From the NCBI RefSeq assembly GCF_000497575.1, contig NZ_APJI01000009.1, forward strand, positions 1-58,677: a stretch of DNA of 58,677 bases. Reading direction: 5' to 3'. Below, piece by piece: positions 28,734-37,503 of this stretch. The position numbers and the translations under genes are program-made. The notes under the pieces were generated by a model. The model saw nothing but the letters and a program-made list of their open reading frames with translations. It made no database searches and was not told the DNA's origin. The stretch is from Afipia sp. OHSU_II-C1. Lineage in GTDB: Bacteria; Pseudomonadota; Alphaproteobacteria; Rhizobiales; Xanthobacteraceae. The number at the start of each line of letters is the position of its first letter. Position 1 is the first letter of the stretch.

Positions 28734-30321
28734 CACGGTTGTCGACGACAGCTTCCTCGAGATCGAGATCGCGCTCGATACGCCGGCGCGTCTCGTCGGT
28801 GATCTTTCCCTCACGCAGCAGCCTGTGAAGGCACGTCCGCTCGATCGTGATGATCTCCCGGACCAGCGAGGCGCCCTGAGTCGCCGGCGTGAACTGGCCT
28901 TCTTCCCTCGGAGGCTCCGGCAGCGCGCGCATGCGCGTTTCGTGACGGGCTTCGAGGAATCTTGCGAGCCCTTCGGGCAGATTGCGCTCCTTGATGATCC
29001 GGTCGAGGGACCCGCGGGCCGATTCAAGAATTTCACGCCGCGCAGCGATCTCCGCTTCCCGTTCGCGGATCGCTTCTAGTTGTCCATGCTCGGACAGGCC
29101 AAGAAGCTTGACCAGGATCGGAAGGGCCAATCCGATCCCGATCAGCGTGAAGACGATCACGCCGAAGGTGATGAGCAGGATGAGATCGCGATACGGGAAG
29201 TCCTGTCCGTTCGGCAGCGTCAGCGGCAAAGCCAGCGCAACGGCAAGTGACACCACGCCGCGAATGCCGGTGAAGCCGATGACGACGACATATTTCCACG
29301 ACGGCTTCTCTTCGCGCGCCGCGATCCTCTTGCTGGCGAGGCGCGGCAGGTAAGAGCCGGGAAAGACCCAGAGGAACCGGGCCAGCACGACAATCGCGCA
29401 AACGATGCCGATAGCGACAAGGATTTCGCCTACCGGCACCGCCTTTGATTTCTCCATCAGGAGCCGCAACTGGAATCCGATCATCAGGAACAGCACGCCC
29501 TCGATCAGCCAGATCACGAAGTCCCAGAAGAAGATGCCCTGCAATCGGGTTTTCGATGAGATCAGCAGCGGTCCGTTCCAGCTCACATAGAGTCCAGTCA
29601 CGACGGTGGCGATGACGCCCGAGCCGCCGAGATGCTCCGGGACCCAGAAAGCGAGATAGGGGGTCAGCAGCGACAATGAAATCTCGACGCGTGGGTCGTG
29701 TGCCCATTGCCGCAAGCGCAGGCTGAGCCAGCCGACCAGAATGCCGAACATGATTTCGCAGACGATGATCGCAACGAACGTTCCTGCCGCGGGCGGCAGC
29801 GAGAACGCGCCTGTGCTGACGGCAAGCACCGCAAACCGGTACAGGATGAGCGCGGTGGCGTCGTTTGCGAGTCCTTCGCCTTCGAGGATGACGAGAATGC
29901 GATGGGGCAGCTTCAACCGTCTGGCGATGGCAAGTGGCGCGACCACGTCCGGCGGCGACACGATCGCGCCGAGGACGAATCCGACGCTCCACGGCAGCCC
30001 AAGCGCATAATGCGCGGCCGCGGCAACCAGCACCGTCGTGAAGATCACGCAGCCGATCGCCAGCGCGCCAATCGGGCGGAGGTTGGCCCTGAATTCGCGC
30101 CAGCTCATCGCCACGCCGGATGAATAAATCAGCGGCGGCAGCACCAGCAGCAGGACGCCTTCCGGCTTCAGTTCGATGCGCGGAAATCCGGGCAGGAACG
30201 CCAGGATGATGCCGACAATCAGAAAGACAATAGCCGGCGCAATGGCAAGCCGTTTCGCGAGCGTCGCGGAAACGCCGAGCGCGGCGAGTATCAGAAGGAA
30301 GGTCAGAAAACCAGTTATCAT
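28714..30321 (-). CDS. CPA1-type Na+/H+ antiporter
   Basis: The N-terminal 420 residues contain about 12 membrane segments with SPPDVVAPLAIARRL and EGEGLANDATALILY, the conserved ion-binding helices of CPA1 exchangers. The C-terminal 110 residues are a charged, helical cytoplasmic tail. It exchanges sodium (or potassium) for protons across the inner membrane. It is the last gene of an apparent operon ispA-DUF1345-antiporter with gaps of only 14 and 7 bases. Its final codons lie in the ispG terminator stem. Confidence 0.9.
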   Translation of the reverse strand: MITGFLTFLLILAALGVSATLAKRLAIAPAIVFLIVGIILAFLPGFPRIELKPEGVLLLVLPPLIYSSGVAMSWREFRANLRPIGALAIGCVIFTTVLVAAAAHYALGLPWSVGFVLGAIVSPPDVVAPLAIARRLKLPHRILVILEGEGLANDATALILYRFAVLAVSTGAFSLPPAAGTFVAIIVCEIMFGILVGWLSLRLRQWAHDPRVEISLSLLTPYLAFWVPEHLGGSGVIATVVTGLYVSWNGPLLISSKTRLQGIFFWDFVIWLIEGVLFLMIGFQLRLLMEKSKAVPVGEILVAIGIVCAIVVLARFLWVFPGSYLPRLASKRIAAREEKPSWKYVVVIGFTGIRGVVSLAVALALPLTLPNGQDFPYRDLILLITFGVIVFTLIGIGLALPILVKLLGLSEHGQLEAIREREAEIAARREILESARGSLDRIIKERNLPEGLARFLEARHETRMRALPEPPREEGQFTPATQGASLVREIITIERTCLHRLLREGKITDETRRRIERDLDLEEAVVDNREKNGPL

Positions 30322-30328
30322 CGAAGGA

Positions 30329-31006
30329 TCATATCGCGCTGGCCGCGATATTGACCATCAGGGCCACCAGCGCGGTATTGAAGATAAAGGAGACGACGCC
30401 GTGGGCCGTTGCGGTCCGGCGGATGATCTTGTCGGTGATGCCGACATCCGACACCTGGGCCGTCATGCCGATCACGAAAGAGAAGTAGACGAAGTCCCAG
30501 TAATCAGGATCTTCGCCGCCCGGAAACGAAAGTCCGCCGGTCTTGGCGCTGCGATAAAAGTCGTGGGCGTAATGCAGCGCAAATGTCGTGTGGATCATTG
30601 CCCACGAGAGCACGATGGTCACGGCCGCGAGCACGAGCTGCGGAGCTCCCTGCGGCTTGATGGCAAGCTCCATGACGATGGCGGCGATGCTCGCAAAGGC
30701 GCCGAGGCCGGTCATGGCGAGGATGAAGAAGCGCCCGTCGTCCTGGATCGCCGCCTGACGGCGGATATGCGCCGTGTCGCACGTGAACACCGTCACGTAG
30801 GCGAGGATCATGTAGATCGCGACAAAGATATCCCATGCCACGAGAAGCCGGCTCGCGGGCCGCCACGACATTGGCGTGATCAGGAGCGATGCAAGACCGA
30901 TCGCCAGCGCGATGAACGTGCGCGGGCGTCCGTAGATGATGCGGAGCGGCTTTGGCATGCCTTTGAGGCGAAGAAGATACGGATCGCCGTCCTTCTTGCC
31001 TGGCAT
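30329..31006 (-). CDS. DUF1345 family membrane protein
   Basis: The 225-residue product has five or six hydrophobic segments and the DUF1345 landmarks ALHYAHDFY and FPGGEDPDYWDFVYFSFVIG. It is an integral inner-membrane protein of unknown function. AAGGA lies nine bases before the ATG, overlapping the ispA stop region. The tight spacing to ispA and the antiporter suggests one transcript, perhaps linking it to ion or membrane homeostasis; that is inference. Confidence 0.86.
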   Translation of the reverse strand: MPGKKDGDPYLLRLKGMPKPLRIIYGRPRTFIALAIGLASLLITPMSWRPASRLLVAWDIFVAIYMILAYVTVFTCDTAHIRRQAAIQDDGRFFILAMTGLGAFASIAAIVMELAIKPQGAPQLVLAAVTIVLSWAMIHTTFALHYAHDFYRSAKTGGLSFPGGEDPDYWDFVYFSFVIGMTAQVSDVGITDKIIRRTATAHGVVSFIFNTALVALMVNIAASAI

Positions 31007-31020
31007 GCTGGTGTGTCCTT

Positions 31021-31947
31021 CTAGTTCTGCCGCTCTGCGACGAAGCGCGAGGTCGCGCGCAGGACATCGCCTTTCGCGCCGAACGGAGCGAGCGCGGCAT
31101 CGGCCTGCTTCAGCAGGTCGCGCACGCGCGCCTTGGCGCCATCGATGCCGAGCAGCGTGACGAATGTGGTTTTGCCGGCCGCGGCATCCTGTCCGGCGGG
31201 CTTGCCGAGCGCGGCGGCATCGCCTTCGACGTCCAGAAGATCGTCGGCGATCTGGAACGCTTCACCGAGCGCGTGACCATAGGTGTCGAGCGCGTCGTAC
31301 TGGTCCTTCGGAGCCTGGCCGAGCAGTGCACCCGCGATGCAGCCATACTTGAGCAGTGCGCCGGTTTTCATTTGCTGCAGCTTGGCGACATCCGGCGGCT
31401 CGGGATCGCCGAAGCGGCCTTCGCCGGCGAGATCCATGATCTGTCCGCCCACCATGCCGCCGACACCGGCGGCGCGCGCGAGCGCACGGGTCAGCAGCAG
31501 GCGCACCGTCGGGTCCTTGTGAACCTCGTCACGGGTGATGATGTCGAACGCGATGGTCAGAAGCCCGTCGCCCGCGAGGATCGCGGTGGCGTCATCGAAC
31601 TTCTTGTGCGAGGTCGGGCGCCCGCGCCGCAGATCGCTGTTGTCCATCGACGGAAGGTCGTCATGGATCAGCGAGTAACAGTGGATGCATTCGAGCGCGG
31701 CGCCGGCCAGCAGCGCGGCGTCGCGCGGCACGCCGAACACCGCAGCGCTTTCCACCACCAGAAACGGGCGCAGCCGCTTGCCGCCATTGAGGCTCGAATA
31801 GCGCATCGCTTCCATCAGCCGATGCGGGCGCACGATTTCGCCTGACAGCGGCGCGTCGGACAGAAGGCGCGTCAACAGCGCCTCGGTGTCGGCCGCCGTG
31901 GCGTCCAGCCGTTTCATGAAATCCTGTGGTGAAGTGCCGGTGGTCAT
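31021..31947 (-). CDS. ispA: Polyprenyl (farnesyl/geranylgeranyl) diphosphate synthase
   Basis: The first aspartate-rich motif is SLIHDDLPSMDNSD and the second is QIADDLLDVEGD; GGKRLRP is the substrate-binding lysine-arginine motif. It elongates isoprenoid diphosphates, most likely to farnesyl diphosphate. I chose ATG at 31947 because GGAG lies eight bases upstream; an in-frame codon at 31980 has none. It heads the operon with DUF1345 and the antiporter. Chain length cannot be fixed by eye. Confidence 0.9.
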   Translation of the reverse strand: MTTGTSPQDFMKRLDATAADTEALLTRLLSDAPLSGEIVRPHRLMEAMRYSSLNGGKRLRPFLVVESAAVFGVPRDAALLAGAALECIHCYSLIHDDLPSMDNSDLRRGRPTSHKKFDDATAILAGDGLLTIAFDIITRDEVHKDPTVRLLLTRALARAAGVGGMVGGQIMDLAGEGRFGDPEPPDVAKLQQMKTGALLKYGCIAGALLGQAPKDQYDALDTYGHALGEAFQIADDLLDVEGDAAALGKPAGQDAAAGKTTFVTLLGIDGAKARVRDLLKQADAALAPFGAKGDVLRATSRFVAERQN

Positions 31948-32121
31948 CAAAAACTCCAAGAGAACGTCAGGCGAACGCAAATTTCGGCGGACAATCGGTT
32001 ATGGCATCGCCCGCGTCAATTCCGCAAAGCCTAATCCTGCCCGGGATTTGGCTAGAGCATAGGCGCTGGTTTCTGTTAGCTAAACGGATCTGACCCGGCC
32101 GATCTCCAGACAGGAGCGCCC

Positions 32122-32409
32122 ATGCCTGCCTATGTCATTTTCGATGTCGAGATTCGCGACGGTGAGCGATACCAGAGCTTCATGAGCCAGGTGAAACCGG
32201 CACTTGAGGCAGCAGGAGGGCGGTATCTGGCCCGCGGTGGTGCGCACAAGGTTCACGAAGGTGACTGGAATCCACGCCGTATCGTGATTCTCAAATTTCC
32301 ATCCGTGGCGGCGTTCGAGAGTTTCTATGAGGGGCCGGTGTATCAGGGCCTTAAGCATATTCGGGACGAATGCAGTTCGGCCCGTCTCGTCAGCGTCGAA
32401 GGGCTGTAG
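32122..32409 (+). CDS. DUF1330 family protein (short form)
   Basis: The 95-residue product is a single DUF1330 domain ([18 protein letters not shown], then [18 protein letters not shown] and [16 protein letters not shown]). The shape suggests a small dimeric alpha/beta barrel; the function is unknown. AGGAG lies just before the ATG. It precedes mtgA by five bases, so the two are probably co-transcribed, though no functional link is known. It is a shorter relative of the DUF1330 protein encoded near 12.5 kb. Confidence 0.85.
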   Translation: MPAYVIFDVEIRDGERYQSFMSQVKPALEAAGGRYLARGGAHKVHEGDWNPRRIVILKFPSVAAFESFYEGPVYQGLKHIRDECSSARLVSVEGL

Positions 32410-32414
32410 CCCGT

Positions 32415-33089
32415 ATGCGGCGACTGATCCGTTTAGTTGTGCTGGTAGTGCTGGGGCTGGTGCTTTTGCCCTATGTGCTGACCCCGCTCTACAGCAGCGG
32501 GCATCCCGTCTCCACACTGATGATCGGGCGCTATCTCACAGGTGAAACCGTCACCCGCAAGTGGGTCGATCTTGACGACATGTCCGAGGCTCTGCCGCGT
32601 TCCGTGGTGGCCGCCGAGGATGCCAAATTCTGTTTTCATCACGGCATCGACTGGGATTCTGTCCGGAACATTATTGAGGACGCACAGGACGGTGAGGTCG
32701 CCCGCGGGGGATCGACCATCACACAGCAGGTGGCAAAAAACCTGTTCCTCTGGCCGGGCCGAAGTGTGGTGCGCAAGGCGCTCGAGTTCCCGCTGGCGAT
32801 GTGGATCGATCTGGTGTTGTCGAAGAAGCGCATTCTGGAGCTTTACCTGAATGTGGCTGAGCTCGGGCCTGACGGCCAGTTCGGAGCCGAAGCGGGCGCA
32901 AATTACGCGTTCGGCCGCCCGGCGGCGGCGCTTTCGGCCCGTGAGGCAGCCCTTTTAGCCTCGATCCTGCCCAATCCGGTCACCAGAAGTGCCCGGAATC
33001 CGGGGCCGGGCGTACGGCGGATGGCGGGGACCTACGTGGTGCGGGCCCAATCAGCCGAAATCTCCGACTGCTGGGAGCGAAATCGCTGA
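32415..33089 (+). CDS. mtgA: Monofunctional peptidoglycan glycosyltransferase MtgA
   Basis: An N-terminal membrane anchor (residues 5-25) is followed by a glycosyltransferase family 51 domain with catalytic Glu68 in [32 protein letters not shown] and [15 protein letters not shown]. There is no transpeptidase domain. It polymerises lipid II into glycan strands, complementing PBP1A encoded about 21 kb away. Start at ATG 32415 ([10 protein letters not shown]). Length 224 residues is normal. Confidence 0.93.
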   Translation: MRRLIRLVVLVVLGLVLLPYVLTPLYSSGHPVSTLMIGRYLTGETVTRKWVDLDDMSEALPRSVVAAEDAKFCFHHGIDWDSVRNIIEDAQDGEVARGGSTITQQVAKNLFLWPGRSVVRKALEFPLAMWIDLVLSKKRILELYLNVAELGPDGQFGAEAGANYAFGRPAAALSAREAALLASILPNPVTRSARNPGPGVRRMAGTYVVRAQSAEISDCWERNR

Positions 33090-33229
33090 TTTTGGGCCTT
33101 TTTGACCCATTTTCTCGACCTATCCGGTCTAGCTTTCGCGGCGGCCTTCCTCTATAAGCGCGGCCTCAATCCGAATTCTGGAGAGCCCCCGCCCGGCGGG
33201 TGAGCCTTGATTTAGAGGACGACGATCCC

Positions 33230-33412
33230 ATGGCCGTTCCACGCAGGAAAACATCGCCGTCGCGCCGCGGCATGCGCCGCTCGGCGGACGCGCTCAAGAA
33301 GCCGACTTATGTCGAGGACAAGGATTCGGGCGAACTTCGCCGTCCGCATCACCTCGATCTCAAGACCGGCATGTACAAGGGCCGTCAGGTCCTGAAGGTC
33401 AAGAAGGACTAA
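33230..33412 (+). CDS. rpmF: 50S ribosomal protein L32
   Basis: The 60-residue product begins [18 protein letters not shown], the canonical L32 start, and ends VLKVKKD. It lacks the zinc-binding cysteines of some L32 proteins, as is usual in alphaproteobacteria. GAGGA is ten bases before the ATG. It is transcribed alone; CTATAAG about 75 bases upstream is a possible -10 element. Confidence 0.95.
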   Translation: MAVPRRKTSPSRRGMRRSADALKKPTYVEDKDSGELRRPHHLDLKTGMYKGRQVLKVKKD

Positions 33413-33424
33413 CGTCCGGATCGC

Positions 33425-33451
33425 AGCGCGCTGCATTTCAGGCAGCGCGCT
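33425..33451 (+). terminator. Stem-loop after rpmF
   Basis: AGCGCGCTGC (33425-33434) pairs perfectly with GCAGCGCGCT (33442-33451) around a seven-base loop. It sits 12 bases after the rpmF stop. There is no long T tract, so it may protect the mRNA end rather than terminate alone. Confidence 0.5.
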
Positions 33452-33560
33452 TGCCCGCGATGCTGGCGGAGGCGCGCGAACGCGGCTTCATAAGAACGCC
33501 ACAGACGCATGTGATGACCAGTGCATCACAGGATACTTTTTCAGAGAGAGCCTGCCGACG

Positions 33561-34247
33561 ATGATCGGTTTTCCGCTGCTTCTGATTCCGTTCGCGATCT
33601 ACAACATCTTCGTGTTCCTGATGCCGGGCGTGGCGTTCACCGCGCCGGTCACGACTGTCCCGTTGATGTCGGGCGTGCAGTGGGCGCCGACATTCGGTGA
33701 CGCGCTGCTGGCGCTTGCCGCGCTTCTCCTGATGTTTGAAGTCATCAAGGCTGCGCGTCCCGGCGCGCGCTATCTGACGGACCACTTACTGTCGCTGATC
33801 GTGTCCGGCGCTGCGGTTGCGGAGTTTCTGCTGCTTCCGCAGTTCGGTACGTCGACATTCTTCCTGCTGACCGTGCTGATGGTCGTGGAGTTTTTCGCCG
33901 GGATCTCGATCGGCTTCCGCAACCGGCAGCGGCGTGTGCCGGTTGCCGTGCCTGCGGCCGCCGAGCCTGCACCCGTCCCGGCCAGTCCTGCACCAGCTAA
34001 TCTCGCGCCCGCCGAGCCGGCTTTCGACCCGCCGCATCGGGATGTGAAACCGGTTGAACCTGCATTCTCTCCGTCGCACCCGGCCGAACCCGAAACCTCA
34101 CCAAAGCCGGTGCCGACCTTGGCTGTGATCCGCAATTCCAACGGCGTCACTCCGGCGGCGGATCGCAAGGTTTTGGACTGGAATGTCAGTGATCTCGTGT
34201 CGGACACCACGCCGGATGGCGCGGTTAACATGCCGCCGAAGCCCTGA
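33561..34247 (+). CDS. Membrane protein of unknown function with Pro/Ala-rich tail
   Basis: The first 130 residues form four hydrophobic segments (GFPLLLIPFAIYNIFVFLM at the start, TVLMVVEFFAGISIGF at the end). The remaining 100 residues are rich in Pro, Ala, Glu and Ser, then end with a more ordered VLDWNVSDLVSDTT. I do not recognise a family. The hydrophobic pattern and codon use support a real gene. It stands six bases from the end of a convergent small gene. Confidence 0.72.
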   Translation: MIGFPLLLIPFAIYNIFVFLMPGVAFTAPVTTVPLMSGVQWAPTFGDALLALAALLLMFEVIKAARPGARYLTDHLLSLIVSGAAVAEFLLLPQFGTSTFFLLTVLMVVEFFAGISIGFRNRQRRVPVAVPAAAEPAPVPASPAPANLAPAEPAFDPPHRDVKPVEPAFSPSHPAEPETSPKPVPTLAVIRNSNGVTPAADRKVLDWNVSDLVSDTTPDGAVNMPPKP

Positions 34248-34253
34248 TCGGTC

Positions 34254-34571
34254 TCAGGCGATCTGCGACAGCGCTTTGCCGTAACAGTTTGCACGTGGTG
34301 CTGCGGCACGGTCATAGACCGCGCGGGCGTCCGCCGGAGTCGCGCGCCTTAAGGTGCGTGTCTGAGGCGTCTGCTCGGCCATGGCAATCAGGTGCGCCAC
34401 GAAGGATGCGTCCGGGCGTGCCGGGCGCAGCGGAGGCGTCCGGGCTGGACGCCCAAGCGGCACCAGAGCCCGGCTGGAAACAGGCTCCGCGGCGGCGGGG
34501 GACGCGCCGGCAGCAGGCTGCTCCGCCTGCGCGCCTCGTGCGGTTGTCGCTGCGATCCTGGATACGATCAT
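34254..34571 (-). CDS. Hypothetical 105-residue protein
   Basis: The N-terminal half is Ala/Pro-rich and low in complexity. The C-terminal half is more ordered (ASFVAHLIAMAEQTPQTRTLRRATPADARAVYDR) and includes one cysteine. I have an impression of similar small proteins in related bacteria but cannot name a family. No membrane or metal motif is visible. The ribosome site is weak. It is convergent with the membrane protein gene. Confidence 0.55.
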   Translation of the reverse strand: MIVSRIAATTARGAQAEQPAAGASPAAAEPVSSRALVPLGRPARTPPLRPARPDASFVAHLIAMAEQTPQTRTLRRATPADARAVYDRAAAPRANCYGKALSQIA

Positions 34572-34724
34572 GGCTTGGGTGCCTGTCTCATTTTGGGACT
34601 CAAAGCGCCTCCTTCCTAAGACATCGCAAGGGTCGTGCCGGATGTGGTTGGCATCGGGTTACCTGCTTTTGGACATTGATAATCAAGCGGTTTGTCGGAT
34701 TGTTCAGGAAGTTGGCCTAGGCTG

Positions 34725-36551
34725 ATGGGCGCCGGACGATTTACTCTTGGTTGTCGAATCACCCCGCCGTCTCGGAACGAGGCACCTTTGAAAGCTACGA
34801 CGTTCCAAGCTTCGCTGGATCCCGGACCTGCGATTGCACCCGGCGAGACACCCTTTTTGCACAGGGTTCTTCCCGCTGCCGGGAACGAATTGCTCGCCAC
34901 CCTTGGGCAGGCCAGTTTTTCCTGGGACATCGCGGGCGACACCCTGCACTGGAGCGACAACGTCGCGGCTGTGCTTGCCGATATTCCGCAACTGTCATTG
35001 TCGAGGGCCAGCGAGTTTGCGAAGCTGATCGAGCCGCTGCGCGCCATCCGCAACGACGCGGTGCTGAACTCCACTGCCACGGACAGCGGCGAGGGTGTGC
35101 CGTACCAGATCGAATACGGCGTGCGCGCCAGCACGTCGTCACCGGTGCTCTGGATCGACGAATGCGGCCGCTGGTTTGCCGGCGCCGATGGACGGCCGTC
35201 TCGCGCTCAGGGGATCGTTCGCATCAACAACGAGCGCCACGCCCGGGACGAGCAGCTTCTGAAGCTTTCGCAGGACGATCCGCTGACCGGCGAATTCAAT
35301 CGCACACGTCTGATAGCCGCACTGGCCGAGGCGATCGAAGAAGCCGGCCGTTTCCGCTCATCCTTCGCATTCATGCTGGTCGGCATCGACCATCTTGCAC
35401 AGATCAACGATGCTTTCGGCTATGAGGTTGCCGACGAAGTTATCGTCGAGGTCGCGAAACGCATTCGTACGCGGCTGCGCGGCGGCGATGTGCTCGGCCG
35501 GTTTTCCGGCAACAAGTTCGGCCTGATCCTGAAGAACTGTTCCGTCGACGACATGCATGTCGCCGCCGAGCGATTCCTTGCAGGAATTCGGAATGAAATC
35601 GTGCCGACGCGCTCCGGCCCGGTGGCATTGACCGCGTCGATTGGCGCGATCAACGCACTCCGGCATGCCAGCACTGTCGAAGAGGCGATGAGCCGGACCC
35701 AGGAGGCGCTCGATCTCGCCAAGGCGCGGCGCCGGGGTTCGCTGATGGTCTGGCGTCCGAATGTCGAACGTGACGCCCAGCGCCGGGTCAACATCCGGGT
35801 CACCGATGAAATCGTCACGGCGCTCAATGAGCGCCGTATTGTGATGGCTTACGAGCCGGTTGTGGCCACGGTTTCGCGGCAGCCGGCGTTCCACGAGTGT
35901 CTGGTGCGGATGCGCCAGGAGGACGGCGAGTATTCGCTGTCGCCGGACATTGTCCCCGTCGCCGAGAAGCTCGGCCTGATCCGGCTTGTCGATCACCGGG
36001 TGCTCGAACTCGTCGTTGCAGAACTCGCGGATGCGCCTCACGCACAGCTCAGCCTCAACATTTCGCCTGATACGACGATGGACCCGGACTGGTGGGCCAG
36101 CATCGAATCGCTGATGCGAGCGCATCCGGGGGTCGCCGAGCGGCTGATCGTCGAGATCACGGAAACCGTTGCGATTCAGGATCTGGACGACGTTCGCGGC
36201 TTCGTGACGCGGCTGAAAAACTTCGGCAGCCGGATTGCGATCGACGATTTCGGCGCGGGTTACACGTCATTCCGCAACCTGCGCAAGCTCGGCGTGGATA
36301 TCGTGAAGATCGATGGCGCGTTCGTGCAGAACATCGCGCGATCATCGGATGACCGGGCTTTCGTGCAGACCCTGATCGATCTCGCCCACCGGCTCGGTAT
36401 TAAGACGGTCGCCGAATGGGTGCAGGATGAAGAGTCGGCCAAGCTGTTGCAGGGCTGGGGTTGCGACTACATTCAGGGGCGGCTGACGGGATTGGCGTCA
36501 CTGACGAAGCCCTGGGCCATGGTTGCAAAGCCGGCCGCGGCAGCCAACTAA
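34725..36551 (+). CDS. PAS-GGDEF-EAL protein, probable c-di-GMP phosphodiesterase with inactive GGDEF
   Basis: A PAS-like region (about residues 55-165) precedes a GGDEF domain whose signature is FSGNKFGL instead of GGDEF, so cyclase activity is unlikely. The EAL domain keeps most catalytic residues: HECLVRM (ECL for EAL), LSLNISP, EITET, IDDFGAGYTSF, KIDGAF and a later AEWV. It probably hydrolyses c-di-GMP, with the broken GGDEF as a regulatory part. No membrane segment is seen. The start is uncertain: ATG 34725, or a TTG at 34788 that has GAGG upstream. Confidence 0.85.
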   Translation: MGAGRFTLGCRITPPSRNEAPLKATTFQASLDPGPAIAPGETPFLHRVLPAAGNELLATLGQASFSWDIAGDTLHWSDNVAAVLADIPQLSLSRASEFAKLIEPLRAIRNDAVLNSTATDSGEGVPYQIEYGVRASTSSPVLWIDECGRWFAGADGRPSRAQGIVRINNERHARDEQLLKLSQDDPLTGEFNRTRLIAALAEAIEEAGRFRSSFAFMLVGIDHLAQINDAFGYEVADEVIVEVAKRIRTRLRGGDVLGRFSGNKFGLILKNCSVDDMHVAAERFLAGIRNEIVPTRSGPVALTASIGAINALRHASTVEEAMSRTQEALDLAKARRRGSLMVWRPNVERDAQRRVNIRVTDEIVTALNERRIVMAYEPVVATVSRQPAFHECLVRMRQEDGEYSLSPDIVPVAEKLGLIRLVDHRVLELVVAELADAPHAQLSLNISPDTTMDPDWWASIESLMRAHPGVAERLIVEITETVAIQDLDDVRGFVTRLKNFGSRIAIDDFGAGYTSFRNLRKLGVDIVKIDGAFVQNIARSSDDRAFVQTLIDLAHRLGIKTVAEWVQDEESAKLLQGWGCDYIQGRLTGLASLTKPWAMVAKPAAAAN

Positions 36552-36562
36552 CATCACCGTAT

Positions 36563-36583
36563 CGGCGGCAGAACCTGCCGCCG
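36563..36583. terminator. Stem-loop between the GGDEF-EAL gene and phaR
   Basis: CGGCGGCAG (36563-36571) pairs perfectly with CTGCCGCCG (36575-36583) around AAC. It lies in the 57-base gap between two convergent genes, so it could serve both. No T tract follows. Confidence 0.45.
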
Positions 36584-36608
36584 CGTCAGGTTGCAAGGGC
36601 TGCTTCGG

Positions 36609-37208
36609 TCAACCCTTGCTCTCTGATTCCTTCGACATCCGCTCGAGACGATCCTGCATCTCTTTCATCTGGCGCTTGAGATCGTCGATGTCGGCCTCCG
36701 GGGCCTCGTTCGCGGTCGGCGGAGATTCGGCGGAGGGAGTTTGATTCCGCACCGGCGCCCCGAACGGCTTGAACATCGCGAACGTGCGCTCGAACATTTC
36801 CATGTTGCGGCGGACGTGTTCCTCAAGCGGCGCGAACGGCGTGTTGCTGAACGTGTTCGTCATCTGCTTGCGGAATTTTTCCTGCTCGCGGGTCAGCGTG
36901 TCGATGGATTGTTCGAGATACTTCGGCACCACCATCTGCATGCTGTCGCCGTAGAAGCGGATCAACTGGCGTAGGAACGTGGTCGGCAGGAGGTTCTGAC
37001 CGGCCTTGTTTTCCTGTTCGAAGATGATCTGGGCGAGCACAGAGCGGGTGATGTCGTCACCGGTCTTCGCGTCATAGACGAGGAAGTCTTCGCCTTCCTT
37101 CACCATCGCGGCGAGGTCTTCGAGCGTCACATAGGTGCTGGTGCCGGTGTTGTAGAGGCGCCGATTGGCGTACTTTTTAATCGTAATTGGCTGGTCGGAT
37201 TTTGCCAT
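36609..37208 (-). CDS. phaR: Polyhydroxyalkanoate synthesis repressor PhaR
   Basis: The N-terminal PHB/PHA accumulation regulator domain begins ITIKKYANRRLYNTGTSTYVTLEDL, diagnostic for PhaR. A second conserved block (LLPTTFLRQLIRFYGDSMQMVVP) follows, and the C-terminus is a charged coiled coil (DIDDLKRQMKEMQDRLERM). It binds DNA and PHB granules and releases repression when polymer forms. The start at 37208 (MAKSDQPIT) gives 199 residues, the usual length. It is divergent from phaA. Confidence 0.94.
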   Translation of the reverse strand: MAKSDQPITIKKYANRRLYNTGTSTYVTLEDLAAMVKEGEDFLVYDAKTGDDITRSVLAQIIFEQENKAGQNLLPTTFLRQLIRFYGDSMQMVVPKYLEQSIDTLTREQEKFRKQMTNTFSNTPFAPLEEHVRRNMEMFERTFAMFKPFGAPVRNQTPSAESPPTANEAPEADIDDLKRQMKEMQDRLERMSKESESKG

Positions 37209-37503
37209 GGAGTCACACGTACCTAGCGTAAAGAGGAACCGGCGAACGTTGCCGAGGGCAGTGCAAACAATGCATCGCAATAAACTAAGCACTTTCAGAA
37301 AGGTACGGCTACCGTTTTGTGCAGGACGGTTAATGTCAGGGCAGGGCAGGAAGCCGGAACCGCCCAGCAAACCGCCAGAATGCCTTTGGCTGGTTGACAC
37401 GAAACGGCTAGGTTAACAGGATAGTGCGAGAGCCAGCCTAAGCCTTGCGGCGGCTTCCCTCGCGCCCTCACGTTTTTCGACTTCAAAAAAGCAGGAGATG
37501 CCC
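37209..37503. promoter_or_regulatory. phaR-phaA divergent control region
   Basis: This 295-base gap has a consensus TTGACA at 37394-37399 suitably placed for phaA, with a weak -10. Near the phaR end, GTGCAAACAATGCATCGCAA (37261-37280) is a cluster of TGC/GCA steps of the type PhaR proteins favour, a possible autoregulatory site. AGGAG at 37493-37497 selects ATG 37504 for phaA because the ATG at 37498 abuts the site. Confidence 0.35.
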
